Assembly (NCBI RefSeq): GCF_050948175.1
Contig: NC_135194.1
Location: 3,526,033 to 3,590,032 of the forward strand
DNA length: 64,000 bases
Origin: Xylocopa sonorina
Taxonomy: Eukaryota > Arthropoda > Insecta > Hymenoptera > Apidae
Direction: 5' to 3'
This document shows positions 39,218 to 50,236 of the stretch, in pieces. The notes below the pieces were generated by a model. That model had not been told where the DNA came from and made no database searches. It saw nothing but the letters and a program-made list of their open reading frames with translations. Position 1 is the stretch's first letter; each line of letters begins with the position of its first letter. A program made the translations under genes and the position numbers.

Positions 39218-42200
39218 TCATTGCGAAGTGTTATGCATTCCTCGTCTACACTTCAAATGAATGTAAATGCGACACTTCCTTGCAAGGAAATAGCGTTTGC
39301 AGATGTCTACGTATCGTAGACATAGAGCTCTTATGATTCTTAAAACGCGATATCGCATCTCATTTCTATGGTTCATGGTAAGATATAATATGATTTGCGA
39401 AGTGTTACGTATTCCTCGTCTACACTTCAAATGAATGTGAATGCGACACTTCCTCGCTAGGAAATAGCGTTTGCAGATGTCTACGTATCGTAGCAATAGC
39501 GTTCTTATGATTCTTAAAACGCGATATCGCATCTCATTTCTATGGTTCATGGTAAGATATAAAATGATTTGCGAAGTGTTATGTATTCCTCGTCTACACT
39601 TCAAATGAATGTAAATGCGACACTTCCGTGCTAGGAAAAAGCGTCTGCAGATGTCTAGGTATCGTAGCGATAGAGTTCTAATGCTTCTTAAAACGAGATA
39701 TTGCATCTCATATCTATGTTTAATGATAAGATATAATATTCATTGCGAAGTGTTATGCATTCCTCGTCTACACTTCAAATGAATGTAAATGCGACACTTC
39801 CTTGCAAGGAAATAGCGTTTGCAGATGTCTACGTATCGTAGACATAGAGCTCTTATGATTCTTAAAACGCGATATCGCATCTCATTTCTATGGTTCATGG
39901 TAAGATATAATATGATTTGCGAAGTGTTACGTATTCCTCGTCTACACTTCAAATGAATGTGAATGCGACACTTCCTCGCTAGGAAATAGCGTTTGCAGAT
40001 GTCTACGTATCGTAGCAATAGCGTTCTTATGATTCTTAAAACGCGATATCGCATCTCATTTCTATGGTTCATGGTAAGATATAAAATGATTTGCGAAGTG
40101 TTATGTATTCCTCGTCTACACTTCAAATGAATGTAAATGCGACACTTCCGTGCTAGGAAAAAGCGTCTGCAGATGTCTAGGTATCGTAGCGATAGAGTTC
40201 TAATGCTTCTTAAAACGAGATATTGCATCTCATATCTATGTTTCATGACAAGATATAATATTCATTGCGAAGTGTTATGCATTCCTCGTCTACACTTCAA
40301 ATGAATGTAAATGCGACACTTCCTTGCAAGGAAATAGCGTTTGCAGATGTCTACGTATCGTAGCCATAGGGCTCTTATGATTCTTAAAACGCGATATCGC
40401 ATCTCATTTCTATGGTTCATGGTAAGATATAATATGAATTGCGAAGTGTTATGTTATTCCTCGTCTACACTTCAAATGAATGTAAATGCGACACTTCCTT
40501 GCAAGGAAATAGCGTTTGCAGATGTCTACCTACCGTAGCAATAGAGTTCTAATGCTTCTTAAAACGCGATATCGCATCTCATTTCTATGTTTCATGGTAA
40601 GATATAATATGATTTGCGAAGTGTTATGTATTCCTCGTCTACACCTCAAATGAATGTAAATGCGACACTTCCTTGCTAGGAAATAGCGTCTGCAGTTGTC
40701 TAGGTATCGTAGCAATAGAGTTCAAATGCTTCTTAAAACGAGATATTGCATCTCATATCTATGTTTAATGATGAGATATAATATTCATTGCGAAGTGTTA
40801 TGCATTCCTCGTCTACGATTCAAATGAATGTAAATGCGACACTTCCTTGCAAGGAAATAGCGTTTGCAGATGTCTACCTATCGTAGCAATAGAGTTCTAA
40901 TGCTTCTTAAAACGCGATATCGCATCTCATTTCTATGTTTCATGGTAAGATATAATATGATTTGCGAAGTGTTATGTATTCCTCGTCTACACCTCAAATG
41001 AATGTAAATGCGACACTTCCTCGCTAGGAAAAAGCGTTTGCAGATGTCTACGTATCGTAGCAATAGAGTTCTCATGATTCTTAAAACGCGATATCGCATC
41101 TCATTTCTATGGTTCATGGTACGATATAATATGATTTGCGAAGTGTTATGTTATTCCTCGTCTACACTTCAAATGAATGTAAATGCGACACTTCCTTGCT
41201 AGGATATAGCGTCTGCAGATGTCTACGTATCGTAGCAATAGAGTTCTAATGCTACTTAAAACGCGATATCGCATCTCATTTCTATGTTTCATGGTAAGAT
41301 ATAATATGATTTGCGAAGTGTTATGTATTCCTCGTCTACACTTCAAATGAATGTAAATGCGACACTTCCTTGCTAGGAAATAGCGTCTGCAGTTGTCTAG
41401 GTATCGTAGCAATAGAGTTCAAATGGTTCTTAAAACGAGATATTGCATCTCATATCTATGTTTAATGATAAGATATAATATTCATTGCGAAGTGTTATGC
41501 ATTCTTCATCTACGACTCAAATGAATGTAAATGCGACACTTCCTTGCAAGGAAATAGCATTTGCAGATGTCTACGTATCGTAGCAATAGAGTTCTTATGA
41601 TTCTTAAAACGCGATATCGCAGCTCATTTCTATGATTCATGGTAAGATATAATATGATTTGCGAAGTGTTACGTATTCCTCGTCTACACTTCAAATGAAT
41701 GTGAATGCGACACTTCCTCGCTAGGAAATAGCGTTTGCAGATGTCTACGTATCGTAGCGATAGAGTTCTAATGCTTCTTAAAACGCGATATCGCATCTCA
41801 TTTCTATGTTTCATGGTAAGATATAATATGATTTGCGAAGTGTCATGTATTCCTCGTCTACACTTCAAATGAATGTAAATGCGACACTTCCTTGCTAGGA
41901 AATAGCGTCTGCAGTTGTCTAGGTATCGTAGCAATAGAGTTCAAATGCTTCTTAAAACGAGATATTGCATCTCATATCTATGTTTAATGATAAGATATAA
42001 TATTCATTGCGAAGTGTTATGCATTCCTCGTCTACGATTCAAATGAATGTAAATGCGACACTTCCTTGCAAGGAAATAGCGTTTGCAGATGTCTACGTAT
42101 CGTAGCAATAGAGTTCAAATGCTTCTTAAAGCGACATATTGCATCTCATACCTATGTTTCATGATAAGATATAATATTCATTGCGAAGTGTTATGCATTC

Positions 42201-44270
42201 CTCGTCTACGATTCAAATGAATGTAAATGCGACACTTCCTTGCAAGGAAATAGTGTTTGCAGATGTCTACGTATCGTAGGCAATAGAGTTCTAATGCTAC
42301 TTAAAACGCGATACCGCATCTCATTTCTATGTCTCATGGTAAGATATAATATGATTTGCGAAGTGTTATGTAATCCTCGTCTACACCTCAAATGAATGTA
42401 AATGCGACACTTCCTCGCTAGGAAATAGCGTTTGCAGATGTCTACGTATCGTAGCCATAGAGTTCTCATGATTCTTAAAACGCGATATCGCATCTCATTT
42501 CTATGGTTCATGGTACGATATAATATGATTTGCGAAGTGTTATGTATTCCTCGTCTACACTTCAAATGAATGTAAATGCGACACTTCCTTGCTAGGAAAT
42601 AGCGTCTGCAGTTGTCTAGGTATCGTAGCAATAGCGTTCTAATGCTTCTTAAAACGAGATATTGCATCTCATATCTATGTTTAATGATAAGATATAATAT
42701 TCATTGCGAAGTGTTATGCATTCCTCGTCTACGATTCAAATGAATGTAAATGCGACACTTCCTTGCAAGGAAATAGTGTTTGCAGATGTCTACGTATCGT
42801 AGGCAATAGAGTTCTAATGCTACTTAAAACGCGATACCGCATCTCATTTCTATGTCTCATGGTAAGATATAATATGATTTGCGAAGTGTTATGTATTCCT
42901 CGTCTACACCTCAAATGAATGTAAATGCGACACTTCCTCGCTAGGAAATAGCGTTTGCAGATGTCTACGTATCGTAGCCATAGAGTTCTCATGATTCTTA
43001 AAACGCGATATCGCATCTCATTTCTATGGTTCATGGTACGATATAATATGATTTGCGAAGTGTTATGTATTCCTCGTCTACACTTCAAATGAATATAAAT
43101 GCGACACTTCCTTGCTAGGAAATAGCGTCTGCAGTTGTCTAGGTATCGTAGCAATAGCGTTCTAATGCTTCTTAAAACGAGATATTGCATCTCATATCTA
43201 TGTTTAATGATAAGATATAATATTCATTGCGAAGTGTTATGCATTCCTCGTCTACACTTCAAATGAATGTAAATGCGACACTTCCTTGCAAGGAAATAGC
43301 GTTTGCAGATGTCTACGTATCGTAGACATAGAGCTCTTATGATTTTTAAAACGCGATATCGCATCTCATTTCTATGGTTCATGGTAAGATATAATATGAT
43401 TTGCGAAGTGTTACGTATTCCTCGTCTACACTTCAAATGAATGTGAATGCGACACTTCCTCGCTAGGAAATAGCGTTTGCAGATGTCTACGTATCGTAGC
43501 AATAGCGTTCTTATGATTCTTAAAACGCGATATCGCATCTCATTTCTATGGTTCATGGTAAGATATAAAATGATTTGCGAAGTGTTATGTATTCCTCGTC
43601 TACACTTCAAATGAATGTAAATGCGACACTTCCGTGCTAGGAAAAAGCGTCTGCAGATGTCTAGGTATCGTAGCGATAGAGTTCTAATGCTTCTTAAAAC
43701 GAGATATTGCATCTCATATCTATGTTTCATGACAAGATATAATATTCATTGCGAAGTGTTATGCATTCCTCGTCTACACTTCAAATGAATGTAAATGCGA
43801 CACTTCCTTGCAAGGAAATAGCGTTTGCAGATGTCTACGTATCGTAGCCATAGGGCTCTTATGATTCTTAAAACGCGATATCGCATCTCATTTCTATGGT
43901 TCATGGTAAGATATAATATGAATTGCGAAGTGTTATGTTATTCCTCGTCTACACTTCAAATGAATGTAAATGCGACACTTCCTTGCAAGGAAATAGCGTT
44001 TGCAGATGTCTACCTACCGTAGCAATAGAGTTCTAATGCTTCTTAAAACGCGATATCGCATCTCATTTCTATGTTTCATGGTAAGATATAATATGATTTG
44101 CGAAGTGTTATGTATTCCTCGTCTACACCTCAAATGAATGTAAATGCGACACTTCCTTGCTAGGAAATAGCGTCTGCAGTTGTCTAGGTATCGTAGCAAT
44201 AGAGTTCAAATGCTTCTTAAAACGAGATATTGCATCTCATATCTATGTTTAATGATGAGATATAATATTC
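39218..44270 (+). repeat. Nested 3-, 16- and 20-monomer duplications
   Basis: A three-monomer block at 39218-39739 is repeated at 39740-40261 (522 bp). The segment from about 37.69 kb recurs from about 40.48 kb at an offset of 2786 bp (16 monomers plus 2). The segment 39.74-40.79 kb recurs at 43.22-44.27 kb at 3484 bp (20 monomers plus 4). A second three-monomer repeat lies at about 42.2-43.2 kb, where both copies carry cgtaggcaatag with an extra g. The overlapping offsets show successive unequal exchanges of different sizes. Confidence 0.8.
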
Positions 44271-47200
44271 ATTGCGAAGTGTTATGCATTCCTCGTCTAC
44301 GATTCAAATGAATGTAAATGCGACACTTCCGTGCTAGGAAAAAGCGTCTGCAGATGTCTAGGTATCGTAGCGATAGAGTTCTAATGCTTCTTAAAACGAG
44401 ATATTGCATCTCATATCTATGTTTCATGACAAGATATAATATTCATTGCGAAGTGTTATGCATTCCTCGTCTACAATTCAAATGAATGTAAATGCGACAC
44501 TTCCTTGCAAGGAAATAGCGTTTGCAGATGCCTAGGTATCGTAGCAATAGAGTTCTAATGCTTCTTAAAACGCGATATCGCATCTCATATCTATGTTTCA
44601 TGGTAAAATATAATATAATTTGCGATGTGTTATTTATTCCCCGTCTATACTTCAAATGAATGTAAATGCGACACTTCCTTGCAAGGAAATAGCGTTTGCA
44701 GATGTCTACCTACCGTAGCAATAGAGTTCTAATGCTTCTTAAAACGCGATATCGCATCTCATTTCTATGTTTCATGGTAAGATATAATATGATTTGCGAA
44801 GTGTTATGTATTCCTCGTCTACACTTCAAATGAATGTAAATGCGACACTTCCTTGCAAGGAAATAGCGTCTGCAGTTGTCTAGGTATCGTAGCAATAGAG
44901 TTCAAATGCTTCTTAAAACGAGATATTGCATCTCATATCTATGTTTAATGATAAGATATAATATTCATTGCGAAGTGTTATGCATTCTTCATCTACGACT
45001 CAAATGAATGTAAATGCGACACTTCCTTGCAAGGAAATAGCATTTGCAGATGTCTACGTATCGTAGCAATAGAGTTGTTATGATTCTTAAAACGCGATAT
45101 CGCATCTCATTTCTATGATTCATGGTAAGATATAATATGATTTGCGAAGTGTTACGTATTCCTCGACTACACTTCAAATGAATGTGAATGCGACACTTCC
45201 TCGCTAGGAAATAGCGTTTGCAGATGTCTACCTATCGTAGCAATAGAGTTCTAATGCTTCTTAAAACGCGATATCGCATCTCATTTCTATGGTTCATGGT
45301 AAGATATAATATGATTTGCGAAGTGCTATGCATTCCTCGTCTACGATTCAAATGATTGTGAATGCGACACTTCCTTGCAAGGAAATAGCGTTTGCAGATG
45401 TCTAGGTATCGTAGCGATAGAGTTTTAATGCTTCTTAAAACGCGATATCGCATCTCATTTCTATGTTTCATGGTAAGATATAATATGATTTGCGAAGTGT
45501 TATGCATTCCTCGTCTACGATTCAAATGAATGTGAATGCGACACTTCCTTGCAAGGAAATAGCGTCTGCAGATGTCTAGGTATCGTAGCGATAGAGTTCT
45601 AATGCTTCTTAAAACGCGATATCGCATCTCATTTCCATGCTTCATGGTAAGATATAATATGATTTGCGAAGTGTTATTTATTCCTCGTCTACACTTCAAA
45701 TGAATGTAAATGCGACACTTCCTTGCAAGGAAATAGCGTTTGCAGTTGTCTAGGTATCGTAGCAATCGAGGTCAAATGCTTCTTAAAGCGAGATATCGCA
45801 TCTCAAATCTATGTTTCATGGTAAGATATAATATGATTTGCGAAGTGTCATGTATTCCTCGTCTACACTTCAAATGAATGTAAATGCGACACTTCCTTGC
45901 TAGGAAATAGCGTCTGCAGATGCCTACCTATCGTAGCAATAGAGTTCTAATGCTCCTTAAAACGCGATATCGCATCTCATTTCCATGTTTCATGGTAAGA
46001 TATAATATTTGTTGCGAAGTGTTATGTATTCCTCGTCTACACTTCAAATGAATGTGAATGCGACACTTCCTTGCAAAGAAATAGCGTTTGCAGATGTCTA
46101 CGTATCGAAGCAATAGAGTTCCTATGATTCTTAAAACGCGATATCGCATCTCATTTCTATGTTTCATGGCAAGATGTAATATGATTTGCGATGTGTTACG
46201 CATTCCCCGTCTACGATTCAAATGAATGTAAATGCGACACTTCCTTGCAAGGAAATAGCGTTTGCAGACGTCTACCTATCGTAGCAATAGGGTTCTAATG
46301 TTTCTTAAAACGCGATATCGCATCTCATTTCTATGTTTCATGGTAAGATATAATATGATATGCGAAGTGTTATGTATTCCTCGTCTACACTTCAAATGAA
46401 TGTAAATGCGACATTTCCTTGCAAGGAAATATCGTTTGCAGATGTCTACCTATCGTAGCAATATGGTTCTAATGCTTCTTAAAACGCGATATCGCATCTC
46501 ATTTCTATGGTTCATGGTAAGATATAATATGATTTGCGAAGTGTTATGTATTCCTCGTCTACACTTCAAGTGAATGTAAATGCGACACTTCCTTGCTAGG
46601 AAATAGCGTCTGCAGATGTCTAGGTATCGTAGCAATAGAGTTCAAATGCTTCTTAAAGCGAGATATTGCATCTCATATCTATGTTTCATGATAAGATATA
46701 ATATTCATTGCGAAGTGTTATGTATTCCTCGTCTACACTTCAAATGAATGTGAATGCGACACTTCCTTGCAAAGAAATAGCGTTTGCAGATGTCTACGTA
46801 TCGAAGCAATAGAGTTCCTATGATTCTTAAAACGCGATATCGCATCTCATTTCTATGTTTCATGGCAAGATATAATATGATTTGCGATGTGTTACGCATT
46901 CCCCGTCTACGATTCAAATGAATGTAAATGCGACACTTCCTTGCAAGGAAATAGCGTTTGCAGTTGTCTACGTATCGTAGCAATAGAGTTTTTATGATTT
47001 TTAAAACGCGATATCGCATCTCATTTCTATGTTTCATGATAAGATATAATATTCATTGCGATGTGTTATGCATTCCTCGTATACGATTCAAATGAATGTA
47101 AATGCGACACTTCCTTGCAAGGAAATAGCGTTTGCAGATGTCTAGGTATCGTAGCGATAGAGTTTTAATGCTTCTTAAAACGCGATATCGCATCTCATAT

Positions 47201-47684
47201 CTATGTTTCATGGTAAGATATAATATGATTTGCGAAGTGTTATGTATTCCTCGTCAGCACTTCAAATGAATGTAAATGCGACACTTCCTTGCAAGGAAAT
47301 AGCGTTTGCCGATGTCTAGGTATCGTATGTAACGTCAGGCGTACCGCCTGCCACCCTCCGGCGTCCACCTCATCATCCCCAGCATCCGTATCCGGAGCCC
47401 CTGCACACGGGCCACCCGCCGACTCGCCGTCCCTACAGAAGGAGACAAAGGTACGAGAGGGAAGAGGGATGCAGCATGCCGCGCCCACGCGCTATCTCCA
47501 CACACGAGGGGGAGGACTTCACCCCGTATTACGAGGGCGAGGAGCTCTCCGACACATACTGGGTCGAATCCCCAGCGATCACGAAGCCCTATACGTACTT
47601 CTCGTACATGTGGGATTAGAATAAGCACACTACTCATATATGTACATACACACCAACACACACCTAGATTTAAGTAAATATATG

Positions 47685-47695
47685 TATATATTTTA
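47685..47695 (+). promoter_or_regulatory. Candidate TATA box in the LTR
   Basis: tatatatttta lies in an AT-rich island about 360 bp into the LTR. It is followed immediately by a 7-bp-stem hairpin (tgcacgg...ccgtgca, 47700-47720) and a GC-rich tract. The position suits a U3 promoter with transcription starting some 30 bp downstream. The same words occur in all LTR copies here. This is inferred from the motif only. Confidence 0.4.
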
Positions 47696-47910
47696 TTCAT
47701 GCACGGTTACGTTCCGTGCACTCGCGCGCACACTCGACGCTCGCGGCTCACGCTTAACGCGGGCCGCGCCCCACTCCGAACGGCCGCCCCACCACGGGGG
47801 CCGAGCGGCCGCCCTACTCCGACCGTCCGCCCCACCGCGAGGGCCCAGCGACTCGCGCGCCGCGCGACCCGAGGAGGTCGCGGACGCGAGATCGGAGAGC
47901 CAGTTCCAAT

Positions 47911-47964
47911 CTCATCTCCGAACTGGAGAGTTCGCACCTCATCTCCGAACCGAGGAGTTCTAAT
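47911..47964 (+). repeat. 27-bp VNTR inside the LTR (two units)
   Basis: Two tandem units of the type ctcatctccgaac.ggagagtt. Other LTRs carry three units (3316-3396; 21563-21643; 61874-61954) or four (63419-63526). Counting these units accounts exactly for the length differences 1507 and 1534 bp. With 81 bp added it also explains 1615 bp. Confidence 0.9.
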
Positions 47965-48693
47965 CCAGCATCCGAACGATGCACCTCCGATCCGAGCAAT
48001 AGGCTCATTCGCAACGAGCAATTAGCTCTAATGCATTCGTCTCTATCCATACTCCCATAGCGGAGTCCATTCGATACTTTATACTATTTCTAATTCTCAT
48101 TGTAATCGCTAGTCAGTAACTTAGAACTTAGTCAAGTGTATTTAGTATAGTGAAATCATAGAATATAGTTTATTTTTACCAGATTCAAAGTATCTTTATT
48201 CGAGTTCAAATACAATTCCTTAATTCTACTCCACGGGTACGCTCGCGATTATTCTATTTCTATATCTCATCTGCGATAGTCTTGAGGCTCGACGACTAGA
48301 GCGAACCAGCGCTTAGTTGCTCCATCCTCACTTCTACCGTATACAGAATATCTTGCGCCCAGGTTGATCCCGGTAAGCTAGAGCGAACCAACGCTTAGCC
48401 GCGCCGTACTCGACCGAAGTTCAAGTATTCTCGACGAGCCTTGCACCTCCGACAAAGCGTACACGACGCGCGGGGAGGAGAGAGTTTATTCGTCGTCTCG
48501 CTCGGGAATACGTGGGTGATGCACCGGAATATTCAATTTCCTGCGTTCGAGTCCTGGTTCCTGTGAAGGAGGTTTCCTTCGCCGCACGACCCGTACCTCC
48601 GTTCCAGCCGTACGCCGCCGCCATCCCGGTTGCGGATCCAAGGCGCTCCAGGTACCTGGAAAGAGAAATCAGACAGCGAAATCAAGCCTTCGC

Positions 48694-48702
48694 AAGGTAA
48701 GT
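48694..48702 (+). other. Splice-donor-like site in the LTR
   Basis: aag/gtaagt at 48694-48702 matches the eukaryotic 5' splice consensus completely. It lies about 140 bp before the LTR end, upstream of the primer site and gag. A short open frame ends right at the site. Whether it is used is unknown; no env frame exists that would need a spliced message. Confidence 0.35.
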
Positions 48703-48847
48703 TTAGTGTTAGTTACCGTTTTATCGAGTCCGAAACGCCAACGAACCCGGTCCGGACGCAATTCGCGTTATTTTCGGGAACGGTTACGACTTTGTGCCAC
48801 CGTTGCGAGCGCAACCGCACCTCGGGACGTGACACGAAAGTTATTTT

Positions 48848-48865
48848 TGGTGACAGCGGTGGGAT
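48848..48865 (+). other. Primer-binding site, tRNA-Leu type
   Basis: tggtgacagcggtgggat begins with TGG, the complement of the tRNA CCA end. It is complementary to the acceptor and T-arm end typical of eukaryotic leucine tRNAs, which end in ...atcccaccgctg.caCCA. It starts 14 bases after the end of the LTR. The tRNA assignment is from general knowledge of tRNA-Leu 3' ends; the exact isoacceptor needs the host tRNA set. Confidence 0.75.
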
Positions 48866-48916
48866 AGCCCCGCGTTTCCTCCGGAAATTCCGCCGAAAGG
48901 AACCGCGAAACTAGAT

Positions 48917-50236
48917 ATGGCAACCCGGACTCCGACAAAAACGCGCCAGCAGACACAGCGAGCCGCCGCGATGGCCGATTCCGAACGCGAAAAACGCACT
49001 AGCAGAACGCTCGACTTCCAAGACGCTATCGCCGAGCCTCTTCCTAGTACCGCGCAACAAAATACTTCCGCGAAAAATACGAAAACGACCGATCCTAGTA
49101 ATGCCGCGTTGCTCCAGCAAATAGAAATTCTACGTCGTGAAATAGAATCTATCCGCAGAACGCCTGATTTAACGCGCGACGATACCGTTTCGCTGGATAT
49201 TCCTCGGGGAAATCCGCTTTCCGGACATAATTCGAGCTCCGATTTTAATACAAATAGTTCGCAACACGACGAGCTATCGCTTAAGCAGGCCCTCGAAGCC
49301 GTGCCGACATTCGATGGTCAGAACATTCCAATTCTTCAGTTTACCCGAGCGTGTAAACGCGCTTATGAGCTTATCCCTAATGGGTGCGAGCGAACTTTCA
49401 CACGCCTGCTTAAGGGAAAACTCAAGGGTCGTGCCTACGCCGCGCTAGAAGACGAGCCGTGTTACACAATACTCGAATTAACGGACGTTCTTCGCAGCAC
49501 TTTTTGCTCCGTAAAATCAGCTCATCATTATCGGGGTGAACTTGCTAATATATTTATGCGCGCGAACGAGCACATTCTAGATTACATCGGTCGAGTAAAA
49601 GATCTTAGAACCGCTATAATTGATTGCGAAAGGCTTGCTCGACGAGACACACCGGAATCGCTCGATGACGTAGACGCGCTCACATTTCAATGTTTTAAAG
49701 ACGGTCTCATTCCAGAAATTCGAATGCAAATGACGGTAAATTCATTCGGCACATTGCGAGAAACGTTCGCTCGAGCGCGAGAGCTTTACCAAATGCACGA
49801 ACGTGATTGCAACCGACTAGGTAGATCGCGTGCCGCGCGACCAGAATCGCGCGAAAAACCAGCCGAAATTATTTGCCGAAAATGCAATAATATCGGACAT
49901 TACGCGACCGAGTGTCGGCTCAGACCGCCATCGCCGTACCGACCGCAGGAATACTTGCGATCCAGGGACGTACCGCCTCCTACTCGAGGCCCCGCGTACG
50001 AACAACCGAGACAAATCGTAGCCAGGGACGCGCCCAAATTTTGTCGCTATTGCAAGACCCCGGGGCACGAAATAGGCGAGTGCCGCAAAAGGCAGTACAA
50101 CAACGCGGTAAATAAAAATTCGGGAAACGACAATGGCCTCCGCACCCGCCGCGAGACAGGTGGCGAGGCCGCGCACCAAGTCCGTCCTCTCGCCGCGAAC
50201 AACTCCAACGCGGAAATCGACGAAACGCCGCGATAA
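48917..50236 (+). CDS. gag: Gag polyprotein with two CCHC zinc knuckles
   Basis: Structural protein of the element, expected to form cytoplasmic virus-like particles and package the RNA. It has 439 codons. The N-terminal region to about residue 75 is polar and charged; the middle (about 105-300) is the capsid-like part. Two retroviral-type knuckles CX2CX4HX4C follow at residues 320-333 (CRKCNNIGHYATEC) and 376-389 (CRYCKTPGHEIGEC), typical of nucleocapsid RNA binding. The region between them is rich in Arg and Pro. I use the first ATG after the primer site; a second in-frame Met is at residue 19. The frame overlaps pol, which lies in the -1 frame, from 50116 to the stop at 50236. No stop or frameshift interrupts it. 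Confidence 0.93.
   Translation: MATRTPTKTRQQTQRAAAMADSEREKRTSRTLDFQDAIAEPLPSTAQQNTSAKNTKTTDPSNAALLQQIEILRREIESIRRTPDLTRDDTVSLDIPRGNPLSGHNSSSDFNTNSSQHDELSLKQALEAVPTFDGQNIPILQFTRACKRAYELIPNGCERTFTRLLKGKLKGRAYAALEDEPCYTILELTDVLRSTFCSVKSAHHYRGELANIFMRANEHILDYIGRVKDLRTAIIDCERLARRDTPESLDDVDALTFQCFKDGLIPEIRMQMTVNSFGTLRETFARARELYQMHERDCNRLGRSRAARPESREKPAEIICRKCNNIGHYATECRLRPPSPYRPQEYLRSRDVPPPTRGPAYEQPRQIVARDAPKFCRYCKTPGHEIGECRKRQYNNAVNKNSGNDNGLRTRRETGGEAAHQVRPLAANNSNAEIDETPR
50122..50170 (+). promoter_or_regulatory. Predicted -1 ribosomal frameshift signal between gag and pol
   Basis: The heptamer gggaaac (50122-50128) is in the gag frame as G GGA AAC, which fits the X XXY YYZ slippery rule. Six bases later ggcctc (50135-50140) can pair with gaggcc (50165-50170). 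A partial inner stem, gc/acc with ggt/gc, lies around a roughly 12-nt loop. The pol frame opens at 50116, just upstream of the heptamer, and gag ends at 50236, so slippage here gives a Gag-Pol fusion. Slip site, spacing and stem agree with the known -1 signals of retroviruses and retrotransposons. Function is predicted, not shown. Confidence 0.75.

Larger units (their letters stand above)
30567..47327 (+). repeat. Satellite array block 5 (174-bp monomers)
   Basis: About 96 monomers, all in the plus orientation. The first part to about 33 kb resembles block 4. From 32.96 kb a ten-monomer higher-order repeat begins, followed by nested 3-, 16- and 20-monomer duplications to about 44.3 kb. From 45.2 kb the monomers become more diverged and individually marked (caaagaaatagcg, gagttcctatg, gttttaatgc, gccgatgtct). 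The block stops at ggtatcgta where the full-length retrotransposon begins. No gene or other insert is seen. Confidence 0.94.
47328..48834 (+). repeat. 5' LTR of the full-length element
   Basis: It starts tgtaacgtc and ends gacgtgaca, giving TG...CA termini. It is 1507 bp, the same length as the 3' LTR. It differs from the 3' LTR mainly in its first 600 bp, for example 47881-47910 ggagagcc for cgagagtc. It contains the TATA-like word, the two-unit VNTR and the splice-donor-like site listed separately. No AATAAA signal was found on the plus strand. Confidence 0.97.

Noticed and set aside
1317..46221. Dozens of minus-strand open frames of 60-500 codons in the satellite as a gene family
   Set aside because: All are the same 174-bp monomer read in 58-codon steps. 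They lack domains, start context and introns, and break wherever a monomer variant brings a stop or a one-base insertion.
47321..47334. A target-site duplication tatcgta / atatcgca for the full-length element
   Set aside because: The words are shifted by one base and mismatched. Both are ordinary satellite words, so the similarity is expected by chance.
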